A stretch of 64,000 nucleotides of DNA from Halorientalis marina (GCF_023028345.1 NZ_CP095487.1:2666001-2730000); one strand, 5' to 3'; counted from the stretch's first letter, positions 25,627 through 35,480 are shown. Numbers and translations are program-made. The notes: generated from the sequence alone by a model not told the origin.

Positions 25627-26631
25627 ATGAGCGCGGAAACGATACCGAAGACGAGTGATTGGACGTCGTCTCTCCGGGGTGGAGGGATCGGAATTATTAG
25701 TTCACAGGCACTTACACGAGCCGCAGTGGTCGCGGTTGCCGTCGTCCTCGCGGCGATGGCGCTGACCGGGACGGCGAGCGCGGCGCCCGCGGACGGGGCG
25801 GCCGTGCAGGAGGAACCGATCCCACCGGAGGAGTGTCGGCACGAATTTAGAACGTCCTTCGGCGGATTCGGGTCCGAATCCGTCGACCACTGTGAGGAGC
25901 GGCCGGTGCCCGAACCCGACGAACCGTCGGACAGCGGCGACGGAACACCGCCCGAAGTGATCTCATTCACCGCGACGTACGACGAGGCGTCGAGTGACGT
26001 GGTCGTGACGGTCGAGTTCGACGAACAGCTCGGCGGCGGTGACGTCATCCTCACCGACGAGGACGGCGACCGGATCGGCCGGAACCGGTTGACCGACGAC
26101 GTGGGCGCGGCCGGGCACGTCTACGACACCGCGTTCGCGGTCCCGGCCGACGAGGCCGGGACCTACACGGCGGTACTGGCAGAGGCCGACGACCGGAGCA
26201 ACAACCAGGTCGAAAATCCCGAGCAGTACAGCGACACGGCCTCTGTGACGGTCGAGACGCCGACCGCCACGCCCACGCCGACGCCGACCGCGACTCCCGA
26301 ACCGACGGCGACTCCGACGCCGACCGCCACGCCCACGCCGACCGCAACGACGGCGGTTCCGACTGACGACACCGACGCGGTCGAGGCCCCGGACGGTGAG
26401 GCCGAGGTGGAGGCGAACGTCGACGGGGGCACGACGACGACCCAGCCAGCGACGGAGACGGCCGCCGCGAGCGGGGCGGTCGACACCGCCGCCGACCAGG
26501 GTGCACAGGCCGCGGCGGAACCGAGTCCGACGGAGAGTGGCCCGAGCGGGCCCGCCCAGCAGGCGATGCCGGTCCTGCTGATCGCGCTCCTGCTCGCCAT
26601 CGTCCTCGGGTTCGTGTTCCTGCGCGAGTGA
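25627..26631 (+). CDS. Secreted surface protein with Thr/Pro-rich stalk and C-terminal anchor
   Basis: A 334-residue exported protein. A long N-terminal region ends in a hydrophobic signal segment (residues ~32-50, [20 protein letters not shown]) with an ASA-A cleavage-like site. An acidic extracellular domain with a beta-sandwich feel (residues ~110-205) is followed by a TPTATPTP stalk (~215-245), a second Thr/Ala/Asp-rich spacer and a C-terminal helix [18 protein letters not shown] ending in RE. It lacks the PGF motif, so it is probably anchored by the helix itself. The stalk codons hold a 27-bp direct repeat with 60-bp spacing. Function unknown. Confidence 0.7.
   Translation: MSAETIPKTSDWTSSLRGGGIGIISSQALTRAAVVAVAVVLAAMALTGTASAAPADGAAVQEEPIPPEECRHEFRTSFGGFGSESVDHCEERPVPEPDEPSDSGDGTPPEVISFTATYDEASSDVVVTVEFDEQLGGGDVILTDEDGDRIGRNRLTDDVGAAGHVYDTAFAVPADEAGTYTAVLAEADDRSNNQVENPEQYSDTASVTVETPTATPTPTPTATPEPTATPTPTATPTPTATTAVPTDDTDAVEAPDGEAEVEANVDGGTTTTQPATETAAASGAVDTAADQGAQAAAEPSPTESGPSGPAQQAMPVLLIALLLAIVLGFVFLRE
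26256..26342 (+). repeat. 27-bp direct repeat in the Thr/Pro stalk
   Basis: The stretch beginning GACGCCGACCGCCACGCC occurs identically at 26256-26282 and 26316-26342, exactly 60 bp apart and in frame. It is coding low-complexity sequence that can change length by slippage or recombination. Confidence 0.6.
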
Positions 26632-26693
26632 GGCCGCGGCCCAGCGGCGACCGAGCGGAACGCTTAGGCCCGGGCCGTGGCAACCGGGGAGCA

Positions 26694-28268
26694 ATGGGCG
26701 AGCATTTCGAGGTCCGCGACTACGACGCCGCGGGCCGACTCGGCGAGCTGACGGTCCCCCGTGCGGGCGTGACGGTCGAGACGCCGGCCCTCATGCCGGT
26801 CGTCAATCCACACCTGCGGACCGTCGAACCCGCGCGGATGGCCGCGGAGTTCGGCGCCGAGATACTCATCACCAACAGCTACGTCCTCTACGGCTCCGAG
26901 GACTACCGCGAGCGGGCGCTCGAGGAGGGGTTGCACGACCTCTACGACTTCGAGGGGGCCATCGTCACCGACTCCGGCTCCTTCCAGCTCGCCGAGTACG
27001 GCGAGATCGACGTCGACACGCGTGAGATCGTGGGGTTCCAGCACGACATCGGCGCCGACGTGGGGACGCCCGTCGACATCCCGACGCCCCCCGACGTCGA
27101 CCGCGAGCGCGCGGAGCGGGAGCTGGCGACCACACAGGACCGCATCGAACTGGCCGCGGGCCTCGAGACGGGCGAGATGTTACTCAACGCTCCGGTCCAG
27201 GGGGCGACGTTCCCCGACCTCCGCGAACGCGCGGCCCGGGATGCCTTCGACACGGGACTGGACGTGTTCCCAATCGGCGCGGTCGTGCCGCTGTTGAACG
27301 ACTACCGCTTCGCGGACGTGGTCGAGGTCGTCACGGCGGCGAAACGGGGGCTGGGCGCGGATGCGCCGGTCCACCTGTTCGGCGCGGGTCACCCCATGAT
27401 GTTTGCGCTGGCCGTCGCCCTGGGCTGTGACCTGTTCGACTCGGCCGCCTACGCGCTCTACGCCCGCGACGACCGCTACCTCACGGTGCGGGGCACCGAA
27501 CACCTCGACGACCTCGACTACTTCCCCTGCTCCTGTCCGGTCTGTGCCGACCTGACGCCCGCCGAACTCGAGAGGGAACCGGACGGCGAGCGCGAGCGGC
27601 TGCTGGCCGAGCACAACCTCCACGTCACGTTCGAGGAGATGCGGACGGTCAAGCAGGCGCTCAGGCGAGGGGACCTGCTCGAACTCGTCGAGACGCGGGC
27701 GCGTGGCCACCCGGCGATGCTCGACGGGCTCCGAGCGATGGGCGACCACACCCGCCAACTGGAGGCGACCGACCCCGTCTCGAAGGACGCCTTCTTCTAC
27801 CTCTCCGCGGAGAGCGCGGACCGCCCGGAGGTCCTGCGCCACCACGACCGACTGGCCCGGCTCACCCCCGAGGGCGACGACGTGTTGCTGACCCAGTGGG
27901 GCCCCTCGGACGCCTACGACGAGTCCTGGCGCGTCCAGCCGCCTTTCGGCCCGTTCCCGCGGGACCTCTCGGACGCCTACCCGCTGAACGCCGAGGTACC
28001 GGAGAAACTCGACCGGCGCGCATACGAGCGGGCCGCCGACGGCGTGGCGCGACTGGTCGACAACAATCCCGAGGTCTCGTTCACGCTCGTCCACGACGGC
28101 TGGCCGGCGTCGGCCCTCGACCGGGTGCCGGACGCGGTGGAGTGCCGGGACGCGAGCGGCGAGTACGAGACGCCGGGCGAGTCGGCGGCGGGCGATACGG
28201 ACGGGGCCACCGACGGGGGAGAATCGGACCGCGGCGAGGCTGCCGGAGACGGGTCGTCGAGCGAGTGA
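26694..28268 (+). CDS. tgtA: Archaeosine tRNA-guanine transglycosylase
   Basis: A 524-residue arcTGT, which swaps guanine 15 of tRNA for preQ0, the first committed step of archaeosine. The TIM-barrel catalytic domain has VTDSGSFQL with the nucleophile-region Asp93, and [12 protein letters not shown]. Zinc ligands are CSCPVC (Cys279, Cys281, Cys284) plus a later His. The protein ends after the arc-specific C1-C2 part with an acidic low-complexity tail, and the PUA domain is not part of it. The ATG at 26694 begins [11 protein letters not shown]. ArcS (30855) and RaSEA (39256), which finish the modification, are close by. Confidence 0.92.
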   Translation: MGEHFEVRDYDAAGRLGELTVPRAGVTVETPALMPVVNPHLRTVEPARMAAEFGAEILITNSYVLYGSEDYRERALEEGLHDLYDFEGAIVTDSGSFQLAEYGEIDVDTREIVGFQHDIGADVGTPVDIPTPPDVDRERAERELATTQDRIELAAGLETGEMLLNAPVQGATFPDLRERAARDAFDTGLDVFPIGAVVPLLNDYRFADVVEVVTAAKRGLGADAPVHLFGAGHPMMFALAVALGCDLFDSAAYALYARDDRYLTVRGTEHLDDLDYFPCSCPVCADLTPAELEREPDGERERLLAEHNLHVTFEEMRTVKQALRRGDLLELVETRARGHPAMLDGLRAMGDHTRQLEATDPVSKDAFFYLSAESADRPEVLRHHDRLARLTPEGDDVLLTQWGPSDAYDESWRVQPPFGPFPRDLSDAYPLNAEVPEKLDRRAYERAADGVARLVDNNPEVSFTLVHDGWPASALDRVPDAVECRDASGEYETPGESAAGDTDGATDGGESDRGEAAGDGSSSE

Positions 28269-28270
28269 CG

Positions 28271-28534
28271 ATGGATCGACGAACCCTGTTTTACGGCTCG
28301 TTCGCCGTCTACAGCGCGGTCTTTCTGGTCGACTCCATCCTCGCGGCACTGCGCGGAGAAGTCACGCTCCCGGTCGTCGGAACCGCCATCGCTTCGGTGT
28401 TCGTCCTCGGGGCGAGCGTCTACGCCCTCGTGACTCCAGAGCGGGACAGCGCGATCGCCGACTCCCGGGTAACGTACCTCTTCGTGGCCCTCGCAGCAGT
28501 GGTCGTCGCCATCACCGTCAGCGGCTGGCGCTGA
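28271..28534 (+). CDS. Small membrane protein downstream of tgtA
   Basis: An 87-residue protein with three hydrophobic segments (about residues 7-25, 30-48 and 65-84) and little loop sequence. It starts two bases after the tgtA stop, so it is probably co-transcribed. No family recognised and no obvious link to tRNA modification. Confidence 0.65.
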   Translation: MDRRTLFYGSFAVYSAVFLVDSILAALRGEVTLPVVGTAIASVFVLGASVYALVTPERDSAIADSRVTYLFVALAAVVVAITVSGWR

Positions 28535-28607
28535 GCGACGGGCGAGCGGCGTATCGACTCGCGTTATACCCCCCAAAAGCTAATTCCCCGGCACGAGTTG
28601 ACGTGCC

Positions 28608-30827
28608 ATGAGCGAGCCAGTCCCGGTCGACCCGCTCGCACACGACGCCGACGAGGCCGTGCGCGTGCTCCACGTCGACGACCAGAAGGCGCTCCGGGAG
28701 CTGGCGGCGGACGCGCTCGAAGCGGCGGACGACGCACTGGCGGTCCACACGGCCGCGAGCGCTACGGCGGGTCTGGACGTGCTGGACGCGAAGCCGATCC
28801 ACTGTATCGTCAGCGACTACGAAATGCCGGGCATGGACGGGCTGGAGTTCCTCGCGGCCGTCCGAGAACGCGACGCGGACGTCCCTTTCATCCTCTTTAC
28901 CGGCCATGGGAGTGAGGAGATCGCGAGCGAGGCGATCTCGGCGGGAGTGACGGACTACCTCCAGAAGGAGACGGGGACCGAACAGTACACCGTCCTGGCA
29001 AACAGGATCGAGAACGCGGTCGCGCAGTACCGGAGCGGAAAGCGACTCGACGAACTGCGGCAGGGCTACCGGACGCTCATCGAGCGGTCGACGGACCTCA
29101 TCACGGTCCTCGACGCGGACCAGACGGTGCGGTACCAGAGCCCGGCGCTGAAGAAGCTTCTGGGCCACGACCAGCAGGTCGTCGTCGGGACGACCGCGAG
29201 CGAGTACCTCCACCCCGACGACCGCGCGGACGTGGTCGCGGCGTTCGAGGCCGTCGTCGATGACCCCGACCGGGAACTCGCGACCGTCGAACACCGCGTC
29301 AAGGCCGCCGACGGCGACTGGCACTGGTTCGAGTCGATCGTCAGTGACCGGATCGACACGCCCATCGAGGGATACGTCGTCAACTCCCGGGACGTGACCG
29401 AGCGCAAGGAGCGCGAGCGGGAACTCAAACGACAGAACGACCTCTTCAGCAAGACACAGAACATCGCGAGCGTCGGCGCCTGGGAGTACGACCTCGGCAC
29501 TGACAGGAGCTGGCTCTCCTCGGAGGCGAAGCGGATTCTCGGCATCGGGCTGGACGAGGACCCGACGCCGGAGGAGACCCTGGACATCTACCACCCCGAA
29601 GACCGCGAGACGATGCGTCGGCTGTACCAGCGGGCACTCGACGAGGGCGAACCGTACGAGACGCAGGTCAGAGTGGTCGTCGACGGCGAACAGCGCTGGG
29701 TCCGAGTCGGCGGGGAACCGCAGTACGAGGACGGCGACCTCGTTCGGTTGCGAGGCGCGATTCAGGACATCACCGACGAGTACGAGAGCCGTGAGGCGCT
29801 CCGCCAGGAGCGGGACCGGTTCTCGGCGCTGTTCGAGAACTTCCCGGAGGCGACGGTCGCCTACGAGTACGTCGACGGCGAACCGATAATCAAGGACGTC
29901 AACGAGGCCTTCGTGGTGACGTTCGGCCACGACGCCGAGCGGGCGGTCGGCGAGAGCATCAACGACCTCATCGTCCCGGCGGAGAAACGCGACGAGGCCG
30001 AACGGCTCGACGAACTGGTGCAGGCCGGCGAGGCGCTCGACGCCGAAATCCGACGGGAGACGACCGACGGCGTGCGCGACCTCTGGATCAGGAGCATCAC
30101 CGTCGAGGACGACGATGAGTTCGACGGGATCGCGGTCTACGTCGACGTGACTGAGCGCCGCGATCGCGAGCGGGAACTGGCACGGAAGAACGAACGGCTC
30201 GACGAGTTCGCCAGCGTCGTCTCCCACGACCTCCGCAATCCGCTGTCGGTCGCGAACACCCGACTCGAGATGGGGCGTGCGGGGGACGACGACGAGCATC
30301 TGGCCGCCGTCGCGGACGCGCTCGACCGGATGGAACGGCTCATCGACGACCTGCTCGCCCTCGCTCGGCAGGGTCGGGACATCGAGGCGACCGAGACGGT
30401 CTCCCTCGACTCGGTCGTCGACGGCGCCTGGGCGAGCGTCACGACCGCCGACGCGGCCCTGGTAAACCGCCTCGACCTCCGAGTTCGGGGCGACCGGACC
30501 CGGCTGGAACAGGCCTTCCAGAACCTCTTTCGCAACGCGGTCCAGCACGCCGGCGACGAGGCGACGGTCGAGGTCGCCCCCCTGGCTGACGGCGCGGGGT
30601 TCTACGTCGCGGACGACGGCCCGGGCATCCCGACCGCGGAACGCGACCGCGTCTTCGAGCCGGGTTTCTCGACGCGGCAGGAGGGGACTGGATTCGGCCT
30701 GAATATCGTCCGGGAGGTGTTCCGCGCCCACGGCTGGACGGTGACGGCGACCGGCGGCGAGGACGGCGGCGCCCGCTTCGAGGTCCGCGGCCTCGCCCCC
30801 ATCGGGACCGGTGAGAAGGAAAGATAG
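28608..30827 (+). CDS. Hybrid-type sensor histidine kinase: receiver plus three PAS domains
   Basis: A 739-residue soluble kinase. The N-terminal receiver is intact (VLHVDDQ acidic pair, VSDYEMPG phosphoacceptor Asp, FTGHGSEE, LQKE lysine), in contrast with the degenerate receivers elsewhere in the window. Three PAS/PAC units follow (about 145-270, 275-390 and 395-515), then an H-box SHDLRNPLS (His540) and a HATPase domain with FRNAVQHAG, DDGPGIP and GTGFGLNIV. An N-terminal receiver suggests it is itself a phosphorelay target. It is 28 nt upstream of arcS, but co-function is not implied. Confidence 0.88.
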   Translation: MSEPVPVDPLAHDADEAVRVLHVDDQKALRELAADALEAADDALAVHTAASATAGLDVLDAKPIHCIVSDYEMPGMDGLEFLAAVRERDADVPFILFTGHGSEEIASEAISAGVTDYLQKETGTEQYTVLANRIENAVAQYRSGKRLDELRQGYRTLIERSTDLITVLDADQTVRYQSPALKKLLGHDQQVVVGTTASEYLHPDDRADVVAAFEAVVDDPDRELATVEHRVKAADGDWHWFESIVSDRIDTPIEGYVVNSRDVTERKERERELKRQNDLFSKTQNIASVGAWEYDLGTDRSWLSSEAKRILGIGLDEDPTPEETLDIYHPEDRETMRRLYQRALDEGEPYETQVRVVVDGEQRWVRVGGEPQYEDGDLVRLRGAIQDITDEYESREALRQERDRFSALFENFPEATVAYEYVDGEPIIKDVNEAFVVTFGHDAERAVGESINDLIVPAEKRDEAERLDELVQAGEALDAEIRRETTDGVRDLWIRSITVEDDDEFDGIAVYVDVTERRDRERELARKNERLDEFASVVSHDLRNPLSVANTRLEMGRAGDDDEHLAAVADALDRMERLIDDLLALARQGRDIEATETVSLDSVVDGAWASVTTADAALVNRLDLRVRGDRTRLEQAFQNLFRNAVQHAGDEATVEVAPLADGAGFYVADDGPGIPTAERDRVFEPGFSTRQEGTGFGLNIVREVFRAHGWTVTATGGEDGGARFEVRGLAPIGTGEKER

Positions 30828-30854
30828 TTCCCCACGCCACTCGGACGGGGAGCC

Positions 30855-32639
30855 ATGACCGACTACTTCGAGGTCCACGAGCGCGACGGGGCCGCCCGGT
30901 TGGGCGAACTCCGCCTCGCGGACCCCCTCACCACGCCCGCGCTGGGGGACGACACCGTTTCGGACGCGGGCAGCCTCTGGCCCGACGACCGCGACGTGCC
31001 CGAGGGCGACGAGGCGACGCTGACCGTCCTGCCCCACCGCGGCCTCCCGGCGGGGACGCCCGACGAGGTGGCCGACGCCTTCGCGGTCGAGTACCCCGAC
31101 GTGGACTATCCGAGCGCCGCCGTCGTCTCCCCGGACACCGCCACGGACCACGGCACCGACGCGTACGTCCTCGCCAACGCCGCCGGCTACGTCGGCCACG
31201 CCGCCGCGTTCGTCGACGCCGTCCTCGAGACGCGCCGGGCCGTCCCCGCCGACACCGCCCTCTATCTCCCGGGCGTCGCCACGCCCGCGAACGTCGCCAC
31301 GCTCGTCTACGCCGGCGTCGACCTCGTGGACACCGACCGCGCCGTCGTCCGCGGCACCCAGGGCTTCTACCAGACGACCGACGACGAGTACTTCCTCGAG
31401 GACCTCGACGAACTCCCCTGTGCCTGCCCCGCCTGCCAGGTCCCCCGCGAGGAGTTCGACCGCGAGGCCTGTGCCGACCACAACGTCAACGCCCTCGAAG
31501 CCGAACTCCGGCGGGTCCGGCGTCGGATTCGCGACGGCCGCCTCCGCGATTACGTCGAGGGGCAGGCCCGCCACGACCAGTGGCTCACGGCGACCTTCCG
31601 CCGCCTCGACCAGGAGTACGCCTACGTCGAGGAGCGCACGCCGGTCCTCCGGAGCGCCGAGATCACGGCTGCGACCGACGACACCATCCGTCGCGCCGAG
31701 ATCCAGCGCTTCGCCGAGCGGGTCACGACGCGCTACCGCAACCGCTTCTCGAATCCGCTGGTACTCGTGCCCTGCTCGGCGGCCAAACCGTACAGCGAGT
31801 CCCAGAGCCACCGCCAGTACCACGAGGCCATCGGCTGGCGCGGCCACGTCGTCTCGATGACCTCGCCCATCGGCGTCGTCCCGCAGGAACTCGAGACCAC
31901 CTACCCCGCCCAGCACTACGACTCCGTGGTCACCGGCGAGTGGAGCGCCACCGAAATCGAGTTCGTCAGCGACGTGCTCGAAGCCTACCTCCGCCGGAAC
32001 GACTACCCGAAAGTCGTCGCACACGTCCCCCCCGAGGGCTACCGCGAGATCGTCGAGCGCGCCACCGCTGACCTCGGCGTCGACCCCGTCTTCACCGTCG
32101 AGGACCACCCGACGACGGCGGACTCGCTGGCCGCGCTCGCGGGCGAGCTGGAGGGCGAACTGAAGTACCCCAAGCGCGAGCGCGAGCACAACACGGTCCG
32201 GGCCATCGCTGACTACCAGTTCGGCGCGGGCGAGTGGGCCGGCGAGCGCGCGGACGGCCGCGGTGCCGGCGACGAACTGTTCGACGACATCCGGACGGAG
32301 GCGCGCTACCCGAAACTCCGCGTGACCGACGCCGACGGCGAGCAACTGGCGGCGATGGTCCCCCAGTACGGGGCCCTCTCGCTGACGCTCGCCGGCGGTC
32401 GCCGCTGGGTGGACAGCGACGTGCCGACCAGAACCGTCGAAATCGACGACTTCGTGCCCCACGGGAGCGTCCTCGCGCCGGGCGTCGTCGACGCCAGCGA
32501 GTCGATCCGACCGGGCGACGAGATCGTCGTCGAGGGGCCGTCGGCGTTCGGCGTCGGCCGGGCCGCGATGAGCGGGCCGGAGATGGTCGAGTCGACCCGC
32601 GGCATCGCGAGCGAGGTCCGCCACGTCGAGGAGCGGTAA
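30855..32639 (+). CDS. arcS: Archaeosine synthase ArcS
   Basis: A 594-residue ArcS. It carries a TGT-like N-terminal domain without the catalytic site, a zinc knuckle CACPACQ (~residue 190), the ArcS signature PCSAAKPYSESQSH (~residues 305-318), and a C-terminal PUA domain (~515-594). ArcS attaches lysine to preQ0-tRNA, and RaSEA then converts the adduct to archaeosine. The N terminus MTDYFEVHERDGAARLGEL visibly resembles that of TgtA ([19 protein letters not shown]), showing common ancestry. The ATG at 30855 is unambiguous. Confidence 0.92.
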   Translation: MTDYFEVHERDGAARLGELRLADPLTTPALGDDTVSDAGSLWPDDRDVPEGDEATLTVLPHRGLPAGTPDEVADAFAVEYPDVDYPSAAVVSPDTATDHGTDAYVLANAAGYVGHAAAFVDAVLETRRAVPADTALYLPGVATPANVATLVYAGVDLVDTDRAVVRGTQGFYQTTDDEYFLEDLDELPCACPACQVPREEFDREACADHNVNALEAELRRVRRRIRDGRLRDYVEGQARHDQWLTATFRRLDQEYAYVEERTPVLRSAEITAATDDTIRRAEIQRFAERVTTRYRNRFSNPLVLVPCSAAKPYSESQSHRQYHEAIGWRGHVVSMTSPIGVVPQELETTYPAQHYDSVVTGEWSATEIEFVSDVLEAYLRRNDYPKVVAHVPPEGYREIVERATADLGVDPVFTVEDHPTTADSLAALAGELEGELKYPKREREHNTVRAIADYQFGAGEWAGERADGRGAGDELFDDIRTEARYPKLRVTDADGEQLAAMVPQYGALSLTLAGGRRWVDSDVPTRTVEIDDFVPHGSVLAPGVVDASESIRPGDEIVVEGPSAFGVGRAAMSGPEMVESTRGIASEVRHVEER

Positions 32640-32689
32640 GAAGGCCGAATACGGGGCCACTCGCGACCGATATCAGGTGATTCGGTCGG

Positions 32690-32942
32690 TTACGCGGGGG
32701 GCAGGTCCTCCCAGAGGACGCCGAGCGCGTAGCCACCCGCGCCGACGAAGAGGCCGCCGAGCAGGAGCAACTGGGGGGATGGAGGCGACGGGCACGAGGC
32801 CGAGCACGATCCGACCCCCGAGGCCGGTCGTCTCCGCCCGCTGGGCGACGGCCCCGAGGACGGCGAGGCCGAGTCCGAGTCCCGCGACCGGGAGCAACTC
32901 CCGAGACTCGAATCCGGTAACGGTACGATTGTCGGTCGTCAT
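32690..32942 (-). pseudogene. Small two-helix membrane protein, apparently frameshifted
   Basis: The ATG at 32942 opens a frame MTTDNRTVTGFESRELLPVA that enters a run of six G (plus strand 32773-32778). After it the frame becomes Arg/Pro-rich and runs to 32673. Moving frame at the run gives a natural second helix, QLLLLGGLFVGAGGYALGVL, ending WEDLPPA and a TAA at 32690-32692. The intact product would be about 83 residues with two helices. One base too many in the G run explains it, either a real mutation or a sequencing error. If the run is read as printed, the product is an 89-residue protein ending at 32673. Confidence 0.6.
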
Positions 32943-33025
32943 GTCAGGGAATCCGGTCGTTGGCGTATGAAGCTCTGGAGGCCGTTGCCCGCGGGCGGAC
33001 CGCCGGGGGTCGAACTGCCGGGAGG

Positions 33026-33033
33026 TTTATACT
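33026..33033 (+). promoter_or_regulatory. TATA box of the gene at 33055
   Basis: TTTATACT lies 26 nt before the ATG at 33055, the leaderless spacing. Confidence 0.55.
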
Positions 33034-33054
33034 CGGGCCGCCCCAGGCGGGGAC

Positions 33055-33444
33055 ATGGACGACGTGACGCTCACGATCCCGGCACCGATCCTCGACTCCC
33101 TCCCGGACGACGGCGGGGCGGCCGCCAAGGACATGGAACGGGCCGTCGAGGGCTGGGAGGACCGCATCAACCGCGCAATCGAGGCAGCCGACGACGAGAA
33201 CGAGGCCGCGGGGTACGTCCTCGACGCCATCGAGGAGATGGACGACCGACTGGAAGAGTACGACGAGTTCGTCCCCGAACTCCGGGCCTGGGGACAGTCG
33301 CCCATCTACGCCATCGCCTGGCGGAACCTCATGGCCGACATGATCGGGCAACTGTCCGACCACGACGACCTGGCCGACCGACTGGACCGCGAACGCACCC
33401 ACCGCGTCGTCGACGACGGCATCCGCCTCAGCGACCTGCACTGA
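33055..33444 (+). CDS. Haloarchaeal hypothetical protein
   Basis: A 129-residue acidic, mainly helical cytoplasmic protein. It contains AVEGWEDRINRAIEAADDEN, YVLDAIEEMDDRLEEYDEF and a Trp-containing segment AIAWRNLMADMIGQL. There is no signal, Cys or known motif. A dimeric helical bundle is likely. The leaderless promoter at 33026 fixes the start. It is followed after 55 nt by the SAMP-like fusion gene, which has its own TATA box. Confidence 0.65.
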   Translation: MDDVTLTIPAPILDSLPDDGGAAAKDMERAVEGWEDRINRAIEAADDENEAAGYVLDAIEEMDDRLEEYDEFVPELRAWGQSPIYAIAWRNLMADMIGQLSDHDDLADRLDRERTHRVVDDGIRLSDLH

Positions 33445-33468
33445 CGCCCGTCGTGGAATCCGCCACGG

Positions 33469-33475
33469 ATTTAAG
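33469..33475 (+). promoter_or_regulatory. TATA box of the SAMP-like fusion gene
   Basis: ATTTAAG is centred 28 nt before the ATG at 33500. This supports that start over the in-frame GTG at 33494. Confidence 0.55.
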
Positions 33476-33499
33476 CCACTCGCACGCCTGTGGGTGGGT

Positions 33500-34096
33500 A
33501 TGCGTCTCGAACTGAAGTTCTTCGCGACATTTCGTGCTATCGTCGGTCAGAAGCTCGTCGAGCGGGAGTTTTCGGACGCCTCGACGGTCGGCGACGTCCT
33601 CGCGGCCCTCGAAGGCGAGTACCCGGACATGGAGGACCGCCTGCTCGACGAGGACGGCGAAATCCGCGAACAGCTCTCGATACTGAAGAACGGTCGCGGC
33701 GTCATCCACATGGACGGGGCGGCGACACCGATGGAAGATGGCGACACGCTCGCGGTCTTCCCGCCGGTCGCGGGCGGGGCCGAGGACGCGTCGAGCGACA
33801 CCGGGGAGGACGGCCACGACCGGCGGGAACGTTCCTTCCGTGGCATCTCGAAACGGCTCGCGGTCCACTATCTGGAGAACCTCGGCGGCGAACTCGTCGC
33901 CGGGGAGCAGGAGGGGAGCGAGGAGGCCCGCGTCGCCGCCGACGACTGGACGGCGACCCTCTCCGCCGGGAAGGTCGACATCGCCGGCGGGACGATGCAA
34001 CTCACGGAGGTCTCCATCGCCTTCGAGGGCGAGCCCGCGGCACTCGACCCGCTGATCGAGCAGTTCGCCCAGAAGGCGATGCGCGCGGGCGGCTGA
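33500..34096 (+). CDS. SAMP/MoaD-like beta-grasp protein with C-terminal extra domain
   Basis: A 198-residue protein. Residues 1-93 are a ubiquitin-like beta-grasp domain of the SAMP1/MoaD type (MRLELKFFATFRAIVG, TVGDVLAALEGEYP, DTLAVFPPVAGG). In SAMP1 the chain ends at the di-glycine that is adenylated and ligated to lysines or used for sulfur transfer. Here GG (92-93) is internal, followed by an acidic linker and a second domain (~112-198) that itself ends in AGG. Whether it is processed after residue 93, used at its own C-terminal GG, or a non-conjugating relative is open. It is coupled to the next gene by an ATGA overlap. Confidence 0.75.
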   Translation: MRLELKFFATFRAIVGQKLVEREFSDASTVGDVLAALEGEYPDMEDRLLDEDGEIREQLSILKNGRGVIHMDGAATPMEDGDTLAVFPPVAGGAEDASSDTGEDGHDRRERSFRGISKRLAVHYLENLGGELVAGEQEGSEEARVAADDWTATLSAGKVDIAGGTMQLTEVSIAFEGEPAALDPLIEQFAQKAMRAGG

Positions 34097-34458
34097 TGGC
34101 GGGCGAGCCCATCGACGGGCAGATACTCCTGCTGACGGCGGCGAAAGCCAGCGTCGGCCCACAGCGGTTGCCCGACCTCGTCGACCTCGTCCAGGCCGAC
34201 CTCGAACCGCGGTTCGACGACTACGCCCGCCAGTACGAGGTCGCCTTCGAGGACGCCGACGCCGCCGCTTTCTTCGTCCCCGACGACCACTGGGAGACGA
34301 TCGGTGACCGGCTCGGGTTCGACCGCCGCGAGACCGACGCCGTGCGGCGGGCACACCACGAACAGTTGACCCGGCGTGGCCGCCGCGACGACCGCCTCTC
34401 GGAGTTCGAGACCGCCCTCGAAATCAGGGACTGCGTCCTGATCGGCCGCCCCGCGTGA
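34096..34458 (+). CDS. Hypothetical protein coupled to the SAMP-like gene
   Basis: A 120-residue protein not recognised. It is predicted alpha/beta with LLLTAAKASVGPQRLPDLVD near the start and a Trp in FFVPDDHWETIGDRLGFD. There are no Cys, metal motif or membrane segment. Its ATG overlaps the stop of the SAMP-like gene (34094-34098), so the two are probably co-translated and may interact. The stop abuts the convergent hydrolase gene. Confidence 0.65.
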   Translation: MAGEPIDGQILLLTAAKASVGPQRLPDLVDLVQADLEPRFDDYARQYEVAFEDADAAAFFVPDDHWETIGDRLGFDRRETDAVRRAHHEQLTRRGRRDDRLSEFETALEIRDCVLIGRPA

Positions 34459-35391
34459 CTACGCGAGGAAGGCGAGCAGTTCCTCGTTGACCGCCTCGCG
34501 GGCGTCACACTGCACCCAGTGGCTCGCCTCGGGGAACCGCTCGACCCGGATGTCGGGCACCCACTCGTCGAGCCCCTCGGAGATGCCGACGCCGAGCGCG
34601 TCGTCCTGTTCGCCCCACAGAAGCAAGGTCGGGACGGTGATCTCCTCGGTGCCGGGGAGATCGAAGAAGCGGCCGACGACCGGGAGGGCGTTTTTCGCCA
34701 TCGGGCGGGCGATGGACCGGAAGTACGCCCGGTAGTAGTTGATCGCGGCGCGTGCGGCGCCCGGCTGGCTGAAGGCGTCACGGTACCGCTGGATGTCGTC
34801 CTCGGTGAACGCGGACGGGTCGGTGGGCTGGCCGCGGAACGCCTCGGCGATGGCGCGGCTGTCATCCATCGTCGACAGCGTCTCGGGCAGCCACGGGAGC
34901 TGGAAGAAGAGCACGTACCAGGACCGCTTGAGTTGGGCGAGGTCGAACTCCCGGGCGAAGGCGGCGGGGTGGGGCGCGTTCATCACGACGAGGCGGTCGA
35001 TAACCTCGGGGTGGAACATCCCCAGTGCCCACGAGATGGCGCCGCCCCAGTCGTGGGCGACGACGTGGGCCTGTGGCCCGTCATCGCCGCGGTCGCCGTA
35101 GCGATGGATCAGGCCGACCACGTCGCCGATCAGTTCCTCGACGGCGTAGGCGTCGACCCCCTGTGGCTTCTCGGAGGTGTTGTACCCCCGGAGATCGGGT
35201 GCGACGACGGAGTAGCCGGCGTCGACGAGCGCGGGGATCTGGTAGCGCCAGGAGTACCAGAACTCGGGGAAGCCGTGCAGGAGGACGACTGTGTCGCCGT
35301 CCTCGGGGCCGGCAGTCACACAGTGGAGCCGGACCCCGTTGACGACGACGTCCTCGTGAGTGAGGGCGACATCGGCGAGTGGCTCGGACAT
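34459..35391 (-). CDS. Alpha/beta hydrolase, epoxide hydrolase-like
   Basis: A 310-residue alpha/beta hydrolase. [11 protein letters not shown] is the oxyanion-hole motif of epoxide hydrolases and dehalogenases. [10 protein letters not shown] holds the nucleophilic Asp in place of Ser, [12 protein letters not shown] the acid and ASHWVQ the catalytic His. Tyr residues in the cap ([10 protein letters not shown]) could protonate an epoxide, so epoxide hydrolase is favoured over haloalkane dehalogenase. The ATG at 35391 ([10 protein letters not shown]) is chosen; sequence upstream to 35577 is basic and non-conserved. Substrate unknown. Confidence 0.85.
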   Translation of the reverse strand: MSEPLADVALTHEDVVVNGVRLHCVTAGPEDGDTVVLLHGFPEFWYSWRYQIPALVDAGYSVVAPDLRGYNTSEKPQGVDAYAVEELIGDVVGLIHRYGDRGDDGPQAHVVAHDWGGAISWALGMFHPEVIDRLVVMNAPHPAAFAREFDLAQLKRSWYVLFFQLPWLPETLSTMDDSRAIAEAFRGQPTDPSAFTEDDIQRYRDAFSQPGAARAAINYYRAYFRSIARPMAKNALPVVGRFFDLPGTEEITVPTLLLWGEQDDALGVGISEGLDEWVPDIRVERFPEASHWVQCDAREAVNEELLAFLA

Positions 35392-35480
35392 ACCGGTGAG
35401 GCGACCGGGCCGGAAATGAGGCTGTCGGTCCAGCGTGGCTCGCTCACGGTCGTCATAGTCCCAACGGATAACAACCGTTC

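Noticed and set aside
28518..32660. A 1380-codon open frame on the minus strand.
   Set aside because: It lies opposite the kinase and arcS genes. Its composition (Val/Asp/Arg/Gly with no motifs) is that of a complement of GC-rich, codon-biased genes, and it has no promoter.
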